Below are positions 1 through 11,800 of a DNA stretch of 64,000 bases, one piece after another. The stretch's first letter is position 1. Each line of letters starts with the position of its first letter. The DNA is taken from assembly GCA_963693315.1 (NCBI GenBank), contig OY856188.1, positions 158,968,644 through 159,032,643 on the forward strand. Reading direction: 5' to 3'. The notes beneath the pieces are model-generated. The model worked only from the letters and a program-made list of their open reading frames with translations, had not been told where the DNA came from and did no database searches. Position numbers and translations under genes: made by a program. The stretch is from Diogma glabrata. Its lineage: Eukaryota; Arthropoda; Insecta; Diptera; Cylindrotomidae.

Positions 1-1040
1 TTGTAATAGTGATAAGTCAAAAGAATTTAGTTTGTGTGATAATGGATTGTAACTATGATAGTAGATCATGTTGATGGTTTGCATCTATACGTAAAACCAG
101 GAAATTGATCAACAAATTATAAGTGACAGAAGAATCATTTTGAAATATTTTGTGATCCAATCTTTTTGATATTTGGAAAACATTTTTGTCTTGAAACGTT
201 TGACACATAGCATACTAGAACTAAAATTCACAGTGAATCGAGCTTCAGTTTTTTCCAACTAATAGTCAAAATATTAGGTTGTTGCAGATTGAATGTCGTT
301 TTTTACAAAGATTGCAATTTTTGAAAGAAGAATTCGAAGAATTTACGACAAAAGGAGAGCTTTTCTAAGAAAATGTCTAGACTAATAAGAAATTATAGGG
401 GTACAAAATATCAGTTCCAATTCCAAAAAAGTTATAATTATTGTATATACAAGAAGCGTGTTTTGCTAAATCTAGAAGTTTTCTGAGCAAATAGGGACAG
501 CTGGATCAGAAAATATCAGCTCGTGTCAGTTGTTATTATTAAAAAGAAGGATTTTGCTATATATGAAAAGGCTATCTGAACACTCTTCTAGTTTAATAGA
601 AACATTTGGAAAAATATTAGATATTCACAGATTAAATGTCGTTTTTTAGAAAATTTAAAATTATTGAACGATAAATTGAGACGTGTTTGAGAAGCTTCCT
701 GAAAGAATCCTCGTTTCGTTTCATTTGATAGTATTATGTTTATTTATAATCTGCCATAATTTGACGCATTCATGTTTCGTATTAGTTTCTTTGTAATGTT
801 TTGTAATGTTTCTTTAATGTAAAGAACAATGTCACAATGTCAACAATGTCTATATAAAATCCTTAACACATATACCAAAGCTCTGATACGTGTATTTTTA
901 GGTTATGGTTCAGTTATGATGCCATTAAAACATTTGCGTACAGCTGGAAATTGGTGCGGATCTGAAAATCATTATAATAAATAAAATATAAAAAGCCGTC
1001 ACAGTGCTAATGTCTAATTCCTTCTAAAAGTTTATTTGTC
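1..1040. other. AT-rich non-coding; weak ~340-bp duplication
   Basis: I see no gene here. A diverged direct repeat is visible: the stretch around 275-320 (GATTGAATGTCGTTTTTTA) recurs around 620-660 as GATTAAATGTCGTTTTTTA, about 344 bp apart, with further patchy similarity between 405-480 and 515-575. The copies are too worn to classify. Confidence 0.35.
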
Positions 1041-1042
1041 AA

Positions 1043-1240
1043 TTTTTAGCTCAGTTGATAAAGCACGAACCTTATGGCTCAAGGGTGCCGGGTTCGATTC
1101 CCAACAGAGGCCACCTTTCCCTTACATTGTGTGTTTTCAGACCTGGTCGTTTTCAGACCTGGACGCGATTGTAGGTATTGCATTGTGGTCTTACCATCGA
1201 TACCGATTCTGTATTTGAATCTTAGAATGTCGTATTTTTA
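1043..1240 (+). mobile_element. tRNA-derived SINE-like repeat head
   Basis: An A-box-like stretch (TAGCTCAGTTGATAAAGC, 1047-1064) and a B-box-like stretch (GGGTTCGATTCCC, 1090-1102) are spaced as in a tRNA-type RNA polymerase III promoter. The anticodon arm does not fold properly and no acceptor stem pairs, so this is not a functional tRNA. A short duplicated motif (CAGACCTGG, twice within 1138-1164) follows as a possible SINE body. It could also be an isolated tRNA pseudogene; other copies of the 1103-1240 body would settle it. Confidence 0.45.
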
Positions 1241-2064
1241 ATCTGAACAATATCGTCTTTTTGAACTCAAGAGTTATTGTTTAAGAACTTCACTTCACAT
1301 CCAAAATTATGGAATAACTCTTGAAAATGTTAACTGCCTACCAAGCCATTCAGAATAGAAAGCTCACACCTTTTATACTTAAAACTTGTTAAACCTTTCA
1401 AAACAAATTTCACGATCATATAATTTTAATGGTAAAGAACGTGTCTAGAAAATTCAACCTTCACAATAGATATAAAAAATACTTCACCGTATGTTGTTAT
1501 ATATCGAATAGTATCGAAGTCAATAAGTATCTGGTGGCTTTGATCTACAAAAACTTAGAAACTGCCATCATTAACCTCTACAGAAAGAACAGATTTTGTG
1601 ACCCATGTTTTAAGATTTCAATCCAAATGGTCCAGAACTTAAAAAGAATTTGTATGTTGTTGCGATACACCCCTTTTATTTAACACTTTGTATGGAAAAA
1701 AATAACCTAAATAATCTTATGTTCGTTTGAGCCAAATATGATAAGCATAATGTTATGGTTATAATATTTATAAAATTATGATATCATCAATAAATATACA
1801 AAAATTAAATAAATATGAAATTGTGAGCTTGAAAAAATTAAAATAAATTTATTTTTGGTTGTCAAAATGCAATAAAATTATGAAACGATTAAATACTGAT
1901 AGGAAAGAGAAAAAGGAAACACTGTTTCAGCATATTGTACATAAATCATTTGTGCAATAGAAACTATATAAAATATTGACTATGAATGCATCAATTAGTA
2001 TATACGAGTATGTAAGTAGAGAAGAAAAAAGATTATTTTACTAAAAGTTCTTAAATTATAACAT
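1241..2064. other. Non-coding; 3' side of the minus-strand gene
   Basis: This is AT-rich sequence downstream of the terminal coding exon on the minus strand. It should contain the 3' UTR. Minus-strand AATAAA-like hexamers occur around 1790-1860, but I cannot pick a polyadenylation site. Nothing else is recognisable. Confidence 0.3.
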
Positions 2065-2315
2065 TCAATTATAAAATAATTTTGTTCCTGTCTTACGTAA
2101 CGGAGGGGGCCCTAATAAATCATCAAGAGAAAACGTTCTTGCGGTTGCCCCTCCAGATGAAGGATAAGGGCTGCTGAGGCTTAATATTGATGGTTTTCTA
2201 ATACCCAGCCTGCTGAAAATTGTTCGTGCTGATGATGGTGTTGTTGCGGCATTGTGTTGTATTTGAGAAGTGAATTGTAGCTGCTCACGAAGTGATGGAT
2301 GATGAGAATGGTATG
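2065..2315 (-). CDS. Exon 10 (terminal): cytoplasmic tail and stop
   Basis: The acceptor TTATTTCACAG precedes 2315. The frame reads YHSHHPSLREQLQ, then a Ser/Thr-rich stretch, SRLGIRKPSILSLSSPYPSS, ARTFSLDDLLGPPPLRK, ending KLFYN and TGA at 2065-2067. The frame is open for 83 codons and has ordinary protein composition, unlike the surrounding AT-rich DNA. Its two leading bases complete a codon begun by the single base left at the end of exon 9, giving proline. The Arg/Ser motifs around RKPS and RTFS look like candidate kinase or adaptor sites (inference). There is no ATG in the frame, so it can only be an internal or terminal exon. Confidence 0.8.
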
Positions 2316-5300
2316 CTGTGAAATAAGTAAAAGTAAAGTGTTATTAGAATGCTTTAATTTCAAATAATTTGTAAAACAATTAATCGATTAAATACTAACA
2401 TACTATTTTTGATACAACAAATAGCAATACATTGCTTAAAAGCATAATTACGTCTTTTCAAATATATTTTACTAAAACTTGTTCAATTCATCTAAGTTTT
2501 AAAATCCTCATATATTGTTTCTAATTAAAATGATTTAATATAATTCGTTAAACAAAATTGAAACAACACAGCATAACTACAGATCTACATTAAACAAATT
2601 AAATTATTTATTTATGTTAAAATTATTCCTAGGTATAAACTTAAAAAATCTTTAATATAAGATCCGTGAGTCGTAACGGTTCAAATTGCAATGGCACAAT
2701 GTGACGTCAATACTAAGTAAAATTTAGAATGCATCCAGAGAATTTTTATGACATCTATAATATTTTCTTCAGATTTTTAGAAGAATGTTTCGTGGCTATT
2801 CTGTTTTTTCTACTTTTTGTTGTTGTTTTCGTTTTTTATTTTTTCTATTTTCTGTTGGTGATTGTTGTACCATTTGTTTTAAATTTTTTTTAAGAAGGAA
2901 CGAATATATTTTTTCTCAATATTTTTGTTTGTTTTTGAATGGAATTAAATTTTTTTCAATACAATATTGAATGGTAATTTTTGATTTAAATTTTTTTTGA
3001 TTTTCAATTAGTCACAAAATATGTAATATGTATTTTGAAAAAAGTTAGAAGGTCGAAAGATGCATACAACATTCTATTTTTTAAGGAATAATTTATACAT
3101 TAAATACTAAAGTTGGAAAATGGTATTTATAATATTATGGTTATTAATTACAAGATTAAATCTTCATTAAAATTAATTGGTTGAAACGTAATAGATTTAA
3201 TTTACTTAAATCAAGTAAAATTAATCCAAACCATATTGCGGCACGAATCAGAACCAGAAAAATTTTCTATAGCAGAATATAGATTTTTGACATTTTTTCA
3301 ACGTACATTGTTGAAAACTTTTAATATTTTGGGTGCAAAAACAGTTTCTGTTATGATATACATTTTTATAAATTTAATAATTTAAATAGATTCAATAAAA
3401 AGAAGCTCAAAATACTCAGTGCATTTCGTTGTCATTATCGATGTAGAGGGTTGTGAGAAAGGTCTGGGGTTCAACGTGGACCCTATATTTATTTTTATTG
3501 CTTTTGTTTAATATTTTTTTATACAACATAAAAGTTATTCCTTTTTATTCATAAAAATTCTATTTGCGGCATTTAAATTTATCGATAATGAAGTTTTGTA
3601 AAATTATCGCTATTGTATTTTAGCCGTTTCGTTCAAATTAAAATCAATTCGATATAAATAAGAAAATTAATTATTTATTTGGCATATAGTGCTAAAAATC
3701 ATATAATATTTGTTTTCCACCATTATTTTAGCATAGTTTCATTTTCTGTAAATAAAATAAGGAAAAACAAAGCTGCTATATCAGTATTTTATATTTTATT
3801 ATTATTTCCAACCATGTGTGATTATATTTTGGTGCATACAGAATAGATTAGAAGAGGTTGGATTATGATGGAAAGTAGTTGTATACAAACCGGATTAAAA
3901 GAGGAAGAGGGTGTTGGCTTGGAGGAAGGAGATAGACACCCTAGTAGCAGATAAACACCATTTTTTATTTTAATTAATTCAATTCATAAATTGACAATGT
4001 GTGTGTTCATAAGCAATGAATTTTTATTGAATTGCCAAAAAAATCAAAGATGCAAAGATCGTACCAACAGGTGTAACATAGTTGTTATTTTTGTTATGAA
4101 CTAGTTAGACCTGTTTACTACATTAAATATGAAATATTCATTACTTATTCTCTTTGAATATTCCAGGACACCATGTCAACTAGAAAAGGAAGCAATTTGG
4201 TAAATCAAAGAAATAAAGGCATGGAAACAGGCTAATTTTGAAATGGCGATGAGCTTTTTCTTTAACGAACTAAGAGACGAAGTCGTCAGAAAAAATTGAG
4301 AGGGCCAATGAATTCCACAGTTTTGTCATGGTATTTGGACCACAACTGGGCGAGCTTTTTCTTAAGCTCTTGTTTTTCGGTTGTACTGCGGACACGATGG
4401 CAGGATGTTATGAATTCTGTGACGAAGGATATTCTGGGGCACACCACTTTTGTGTCAAAAATTTGTCTTTATGTTCCTTCGTCCCAAGATTCCGAATTCC
4501 AGTTTATTTGAACATTTTTTTTCATGTCTCATGACATTCCATTTCTTAAAACCTTATGTCTATATTTCCGTTTTGCTAATAACGCAAAATGGCATTAGTC
4601 TAAATTATAAAATTTTCCCACATTTCGTTTTCTATAAATTTATCAGAAAACAATGAATATAAAACCATGGATTAACATAAGTTTAATCCAATTTCATTTT
4701 ATAAAATTCTCATTTTTTTTTGTCTTTTCTTCATAAGTCTGAAATTCAGCCTTTCATTTTTTTTTGTAACTAAATAAGTTTTTCGTTTAATTGTGGGAAA
4801 GTTTCCACAATTTGATTCAATTTCTGGAATTCCGTTGGTTTTTTCTTCTGTTTTCTCGTTGTTATTACTTTCGCTAACTAAGGGCATTTTTTTTAAACCG
4901 AGGTTTCGAGGAAAGCGAGAAAATGGTTGGTCGGGACTGGCGATTAAGTTGTTGATGAGTCGGGTCGTGTATTGTAGAAAGTTTTCTTCTTTCTTTTTTT
5001 TTTTGTTTGAGTAAATTTTGTGGTTCGGTTTGTTTTAGTAATTTTTTATGTTACTTTTTTTTTGTAATATTGATGTTAAGAATTTGGTTCTGTTTTGTGT
5101 ACGTTTTGATAATTAATTGTGTATTTAGAAAAATTATGTTCTAAAGAATATAAAAAAACACCAGAACCTGTTAAGAATTTAGTTCTGTTTTGTGTACGTT
5201 TGGTTAATTAATTGTGTATTTAGAAAAAGATTATGTTCTAAAGAATATATAAAAAAATACCAGAACCTGTTAAGAATTTAGTTCTGTTTTGTGTACGTTT

Positions 5301-8300
5301 GGTTAATTAATTGTGTATTTAGAAAAAGATTATGTTCTAAAGAATATAAAAAAAAATACCAAAACCTGTTAAGAATTTAGTTCTGTTTTGTGTACGTTTT
5401 GGATAATTAATTGTGTATTTAGAAAAAATTATGTTCTAAAGAAAATAAAAAAAAAAAAAATAATAAAAGAATACCAAAACCGTACGTTTTGATAAATAAT
5501 TGTATATGTAGGAAAAATTAGGTTCTAAAGAAAATAAAAACAAAAATAAAAGAATACCAAAACCGTACGTTTTGATAAATAATTTTATGTTTAGAAGAGA
5601 TTATGTTCTAAAGAACATAAATGAATACCAAAGCCAGTTGAGGTTAAGAATCTTTTTGTGTTTAAGTTAAAGATTGCAAATATATGTTCATACGGTAGAA
5701 ATACAATTGTGGGGTTTTATTGGTTTTTTATTGAGAAAACCGTGGAGGTGCAACCAGAAGGAAAAGGGGAAAAACGGGTGAGTTTAGTTTTAAGGTTTAA
5801 TGTTTTAAATGATCCAATAAAAAGAAAAAGGAAAAAAAATATATAAGTGGATAGTAGTAAGGATGCCGCTAGTAGTGTGGTCTGAGGCCACGCTAGAGCG
5901 GAGATGGTTCTGTCTATGTAAGAACCAGGAAGCTTAAACAACCTAGAGGGAACATGCTTCAACGGAAAGGTATGGTAGGGTCGGAACGTAGTTCTTCTTC
6001 CATTGGGGTTAACATTTATACCGCTTACTACTAGGACTGCTTAGTTACTGGACAACCCACGACCTAATATACGTCTGAGCGAAGTCGAAAAAGCGGGTCC
6101 GGGTACTAACTAAGCAGACAAAATCTTTAACGTTAGTTAGTGCAATCTTTGCTTCCATCTGGAGGTAATATCTTGCACTATTTAATCGTTTCAGTGGCGC
6201 CCAAACAAAGCTCAATTATTCATGATCCGAACGAACGGGAGGATCATGTGTCTAACCCGTAGGTCTGTTGGCGGGGTTCTCCATCATACCTGAATGTCAT
6301 CCAATAATGCACTTTCAAGTGGGATGATCAACGTGTATGGTGAATTGTGTTCTAATTTATCTTGAGTGTTCTAAGTTCTTGATGATGTCAGGCGATCAGC
6401 TGATCACTGATTTTGTTGGAGTCGTCGAACTGGGAGCACTATGTTTTTGTTTCGGTTTTTTTTTCTGAGGACAGCGTGGTTCTCCAGTTGCTGAATAGCT
6501 TCGAGATGCTTCATCGCGGACATAGCCAGCGTAAAGTTTTGTTTTTTTGGTTGGTTTTTTTGGTTTTAGGTTAAGGTTATTTATTGGCCGTTGAACGAGT
6601 TTGCTAGGCTGTAAAACGTAGTTTTATCGCGGACACGTCCGGTTTGTGTTTTGTGTTTAGTTTTTTTATTATAACAGCTGTAGTTTTGTGTCTGCTAGGT
6701 CAGTGAAACATCTCGAAGAGTTACTGTGCGCAAGAGGCTCTGTTGTGGCAAATTTCAATGTCGGTTGCCGTTGAACAGAGCATCTTGGGTTCATAAGTGG
6801 GTTCTCATCGGTGTGGTCCAACAGTACGGCTGCTTCCGCAGTACACGTAGACCACAGCTAAAAGCTGTTGCCCGTCATCTAGAGAAACCATTATTCCTGA
6901 ACTCCGAATACTCCTTCCCTTTCCTAAATTCCTTGGTCAAACCTTATATTCGACACTGGAGTGACAGCGCTGAAAAGTTGTAATCATATTTTAATTGTTT
7001 TTAGTTTTCGGTGTCGTTCTCTCTTAAAATTGTTTTGTTCTTATTTCTGGACCAGTCAACCACCCCGAGTTCTAAATGAACTAGACCTACTTTATTTTAG
7101 TTACATTTCTCAAAGTACCATTGTAGATTTTAGATGTCGAAAATTTTAGGTACAGATTTGGAACTCTCTTTTATATGTTTTGTTGCGTAATTTTTATCGT
7201 TTACCAATCTTCTGTTTGGTCCAGAGATGCCTTTAGATGTTCTTGCTTGCCTGGCTTTTCCGTAAACCATGTTCGCTCACAATATAGGTTTAAGTTTTCA
7301 GTTGTTTTTTAAAGTAAATTTTAATTTCTGGTTAATTTTGTAGTTTAATGGATATATTTTTGTTTTGGTTATCATAAATTTATGTATTTAATAATAATTT
7401 TGGATTTCTTTTAGATAAGTGCTTTACAAAATTTTCTTGCGTTTTATTATAATCAATAAAGGAATAATTAATAACTCAATAAATGGTTCATATTTTGGGA
7501 AAGCAACTTGTCGTCAATTATTCATAAGATTGGTTGTTTTTAAGAAATTTATATTATAACAAACTAGGTTTAGTAGTTTGGTCTAATTTGTTTCTTTTGA
7601 TTGTATGAATTTTTTTTATATAAATCCTAAAAGTTGATTTTTTTTTTGTTAATTTTAAAATTAAAAACAGAAACAAAACAAAGGGAAACCCCTATATAGT
7701 ACTTAGCCACACACTAATTTTGTAAATTTAAATCAAAAGGAATGGAAATTCAATATCAATCATATATCAATATGAATTCAATTTAAATTCAATATCAATT
7801 TAATCCAAGCTAAATATCTTTAAATTTTAATGTTTATAATCAAATAAAATTTTTTTTTTCTCTCATTTTTTTAATTAGCAAAATTAAACAATGTTTTATC
7901 TAATACATAGTATGAGATATGAGTAGTGATTAAACAACTGAAACATTTCAAATAATTATAAAAATATTTCATTTGAAATGTTTCATTTCTGAAATATTTC
8001 AACAAGTTTCATGCTTGAAATATTACATAAAAAAAAAAAGAAAAATTAGATTTTTCAATTTCATTTATTTTTTTTCTCTCTATAATTATAAGAAGGAAAT
8101 CAATTTTAGTGATATCTCATTTTCCAAAATTGAATTATATATCTGTCGATATAGTTAACATAGGCTTTGTTAATTATATTATTTAAATTTCAATAAAAAC
8201 AAAACATTTGAATTGGATATTCATTTATTCACTCATGAAGCCTTATTTCATTCTCAAGGTTAGACGCGTTCCATTGAAGAACAAACTTGGTCAAATTCAC

Positions 8301-8822
8301 TTTCATCTACACTACCTCCAAGAAGATTTGTTTATATTTTAATTATTTCAAGCTTCGTCCCAAAACCAGAAACCCTTATTAACATTTGCAGATACTTCCT
8401 GTAAAGCTGCATACCAAACGATATGAGATAAGCTGAAAGCAGCTAAAATTAACAACAAAAGTCAAGCCAAGCTCTCAACACATACTGCGATATCAACGCA
8501 AGGTCAACACACCGCTATTCAAACAAACCATTCCAATCCAATGTCAATCATATATAGATTTAAGAGTGCACGAGACTGCAAATAATTTCTGTAGTATTCT
8601 TATTTATAGATCATATGTTTTATTAAAAAAATAGATATTAAACGATGACACATTTATTCAACAACTCACTTATGACTGACCAAAGCTTTAACATAATGTT
8701 TTTAACATATAAAAATATTAATTATGATGATGAGCGTTCGCTCTCTTTCTATAACCTTTTTTATACCGAAGTCATCACAATACCGTTGTGTCGATCTTCT
8801 CTTTTTTTTAATTGACCTATTT

Positions 8823-8860
<38 letters not shown>

Positions 8861-11800
8861 TATCTGTACAACAATTTCATTATGACGAATGGAAATAAAA
8901 GAAACCAATAACCTAGTTATAACAATTGGTCAAGTTCAAGTTGTAACACTGAATTGCAGTTGTGTTTACGTTGTGAATTGTTTTATTAATCTCAGGCTTC
9001 ATATTACCCTGATAAAATTCTTACAAATATTAACTGTGTTTGTTTTGAAATAACAATTTATCTTTATATTGTAGAATCGTTTTAATGTAATTGAATGGAT
9101 GTTTGAATGGAATGATTTTAATATATTTTGATTTCGTTAATTTAGAAATATAATAGGAATTTATTTTGTTTGGTTGCTCGGTTTTGGGTTTGAAGCTTTG
9201 TAGGGGTTGTCTTCAAATGTTAATAAGGGCGGATTTGTTTTATTAACGCAACCACTACCTTTCTAGAGAACGACGTTTTTAATCTCTTCGGCGTTCCTGA
9301 GTAACTGGTCTCTGATAATGGCAAACAATTCGAGTCCCACCTACTCGCTAACTCACTCAAAACATTCGGAGTGAAGCATATATTTACTCCTAAATATTCA
9401 CCCCAGTCCAATACATCAGAACGGGTAAACCGTTCCATCGTATCCGCCATTCGGTCTTATATCAAAACTGACCACAAAACCTGGGACATCCATCTAAACG
9501 AGATTACGTCAGCCTTGCGAAATGTTTACCATCCGTCTATTGGGTTCACTCCTAATTTTGTCGCGTTTGGATGTCACCGAGTTAACCATGGCTCCGAATA
9601 CCAAATCCTTCGTGATATTCACCACATTTCAGGACAGCATTCATGCGCCAGTACCAGTGCTGACAACCTCTCTGGTATTCAAGAGGCCGTCCTTCATCAC
9701 CTGCACACTGCTTATCAAAACACATCTCATCGGTACAATTTGCGGAGCAAGACTCGCGTTCTTCACCCTCAACAAAGCGTTCACGTTCGAAACTTTGCCC
9801 AGAGTGATGCGACCCGGAACTTCAACGCCAAGTTCGCTCCAAAATTTATTCCCGCAAAACTTACTCGACCTGTTGGCACCGTAGCATTTGAGGTTGAAGA
9901 CATGCAGGGGAAAAGCTTGGGTACCTACCATGTTAAGGACATACGCTCTTGAAGGTTGCCATGCTTCCTGTCGTCCCTTGCGTTTCTCTACTCGGTTGAA
10001 GGTGTGTCTGCCTGAGCCGATCGTTTGGATAGTTAACTCGCATTGGTATGCGTGTGGGTGTACTAAATTCTTGTTTTAATATTTTGGTTTATTTTTTTCT
10101 TCTCATTACTTAATCCTATCCGTGTCTAAAATTTTTTTTTTTTTCTTTTCTTGAAGATTTCGTTTCACTTTCATCCCCAGTGGTAAAACATGGTCCCCGA
10201 TACATGTAATAACGATAGTTTTAAGCCCGGTTTGAGACGTTCTCAGGGTGTGGGACGTCCCCACGATTTGTGACGAAGGATATTCTGGGGCACACCACTT
10301 TTGTGTCAAAAATTTGTCTTTATGTTCCTTCGTCCCAAGATTCCGAATTCCAGTTTATTTGAACATTTTTTTTCATGTCTCATGACATTCCATTTCTTAA
10401 AACCTTATGTCTATATTTCCGTTTTGCTAATAACGCAAAATGGCATTAGTCTAAATTATAAAATTTTCCCACATTTCGTTTTCTATAAATTTATCAGAAA
10501 ACAATGAATATAAAACCATGGATTAACATAAGTTTAATCCAATTTCATTTTATAAAATTCTCATTTTTTTTTGTCTTTTCTTCATAAGTCTGAAATTCAG
10601 CCTTTCATTTTTTTTTGTAACTAAATAAGTTTTTCGTTTAATTGTGGGAAAGTTTCCACAATTTGATTCAATTTCTGGAATTCCGTTGGTTTTTTCTTCT
10701 GTTTTCTCGTTGTTATTACTTTCGCTAACTAAGGGCATTTTTTTTAAACCGAGGTTTCGAGGAAAGCGAGAAAATGGTTGGTCGGGACTGGCGATTAAGT
10801 TGTTGATGAGTCGGGTCGTGTATTGTAGAAAGTTTTCTTCTTTCTTTTTTTTTTGTTTGAGTAAATTTTGTGGTTCGGTTTGTTTTAGTAATTTTTTATG
10901 TTACTTTTTTTTTGTAATATTGATGTTAAGAATTTGGTTCTGTTTTGTGTACGTTTTGATAATTAATTGTGTATTTAGAAAAATTATGTTCTAAAGAATA
11001 TAAAAAAACACCAGAACCTGTTAAGAATTTAGTTCTGTTTTGTGTACGTTTGGTTAATTAATTGTGTATTTAGAAAAAGATTATGTTCTAAAGAATATAA
11101 AAAAAAATACCAAAACCTGTTAAGAATTTAGTTCTGTTTTGTGTACGTTTTGGATAATTAATTGTGTATTTAGAAAAAATTATGTTCTAAAGAATATAAA
11201 AAAATACCAGAACCTGTTAAGAATTTAGTTCTGTTTTGTGTACGTTTGGATAATTAATTGTGTATTTAGAAAAAAATTATGTTCTAAAGAAAATAAAAAA
11301 AAAAAAAATAATAAAAGAATACCAAAACCGTACGTTTTGATAAATAATTGTATATGTAGGAAAAATTAGGTTCTAAAGAAAATAAAAACAAAAATAAAAG
11401 AATACCAAAACCGTACGTTTTGATAAATAATTTTATGTTTAGAAGAGATTATGTTCTAAAGAACATAAATGAATACCAAAGCCAGTTGAGGTTAAGAATC
11501 TTTTTGTGTTTAAGTTAAAGATTGCAAATATATGTTCATACGGTAGAAATACAATTGTGGGGTTTTATTGGTTTTTTATTGAGAAAACCGTGGAGGTGCA
11601 ACCAGAAGGAAAAGGGGAAAAACGGGTGAGTTTAGTTTTAAGGTTTAATGTTTTAAATGATCCAATAAAAAGAAAAAGGAAAAAAAATATATAAGTGGAT
11701 AGTAGTAAGGATGCCGCTAGTAGTGTGGTCTGAGGCCACGCTAGAGCGGAGATGGTTCTGTCTATGTAAGAACCAGGAAGCTTAAACAACCTAGAGGGAA

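Noticed and set aside
3425..3485. tRNA-like GGGTTCAACGTGG motif
   Set aside because: Only a weak B-box resemblance, with no A box at the right distance and no foldable arms.
6726..6983. 85-codon frame in the LTR-element internal (also at 12574-12831)
   Set aside because: Begins at a GTG-type start, matches no recognisable gag motif or zinc knuckle, and lies in the leader region.
9220..9450. Open minus-strand frames over the integrase region
   Set aside because: They overlap the integrase frame antisense and show no protein features; they are shadows, repeated identically in the second copy.
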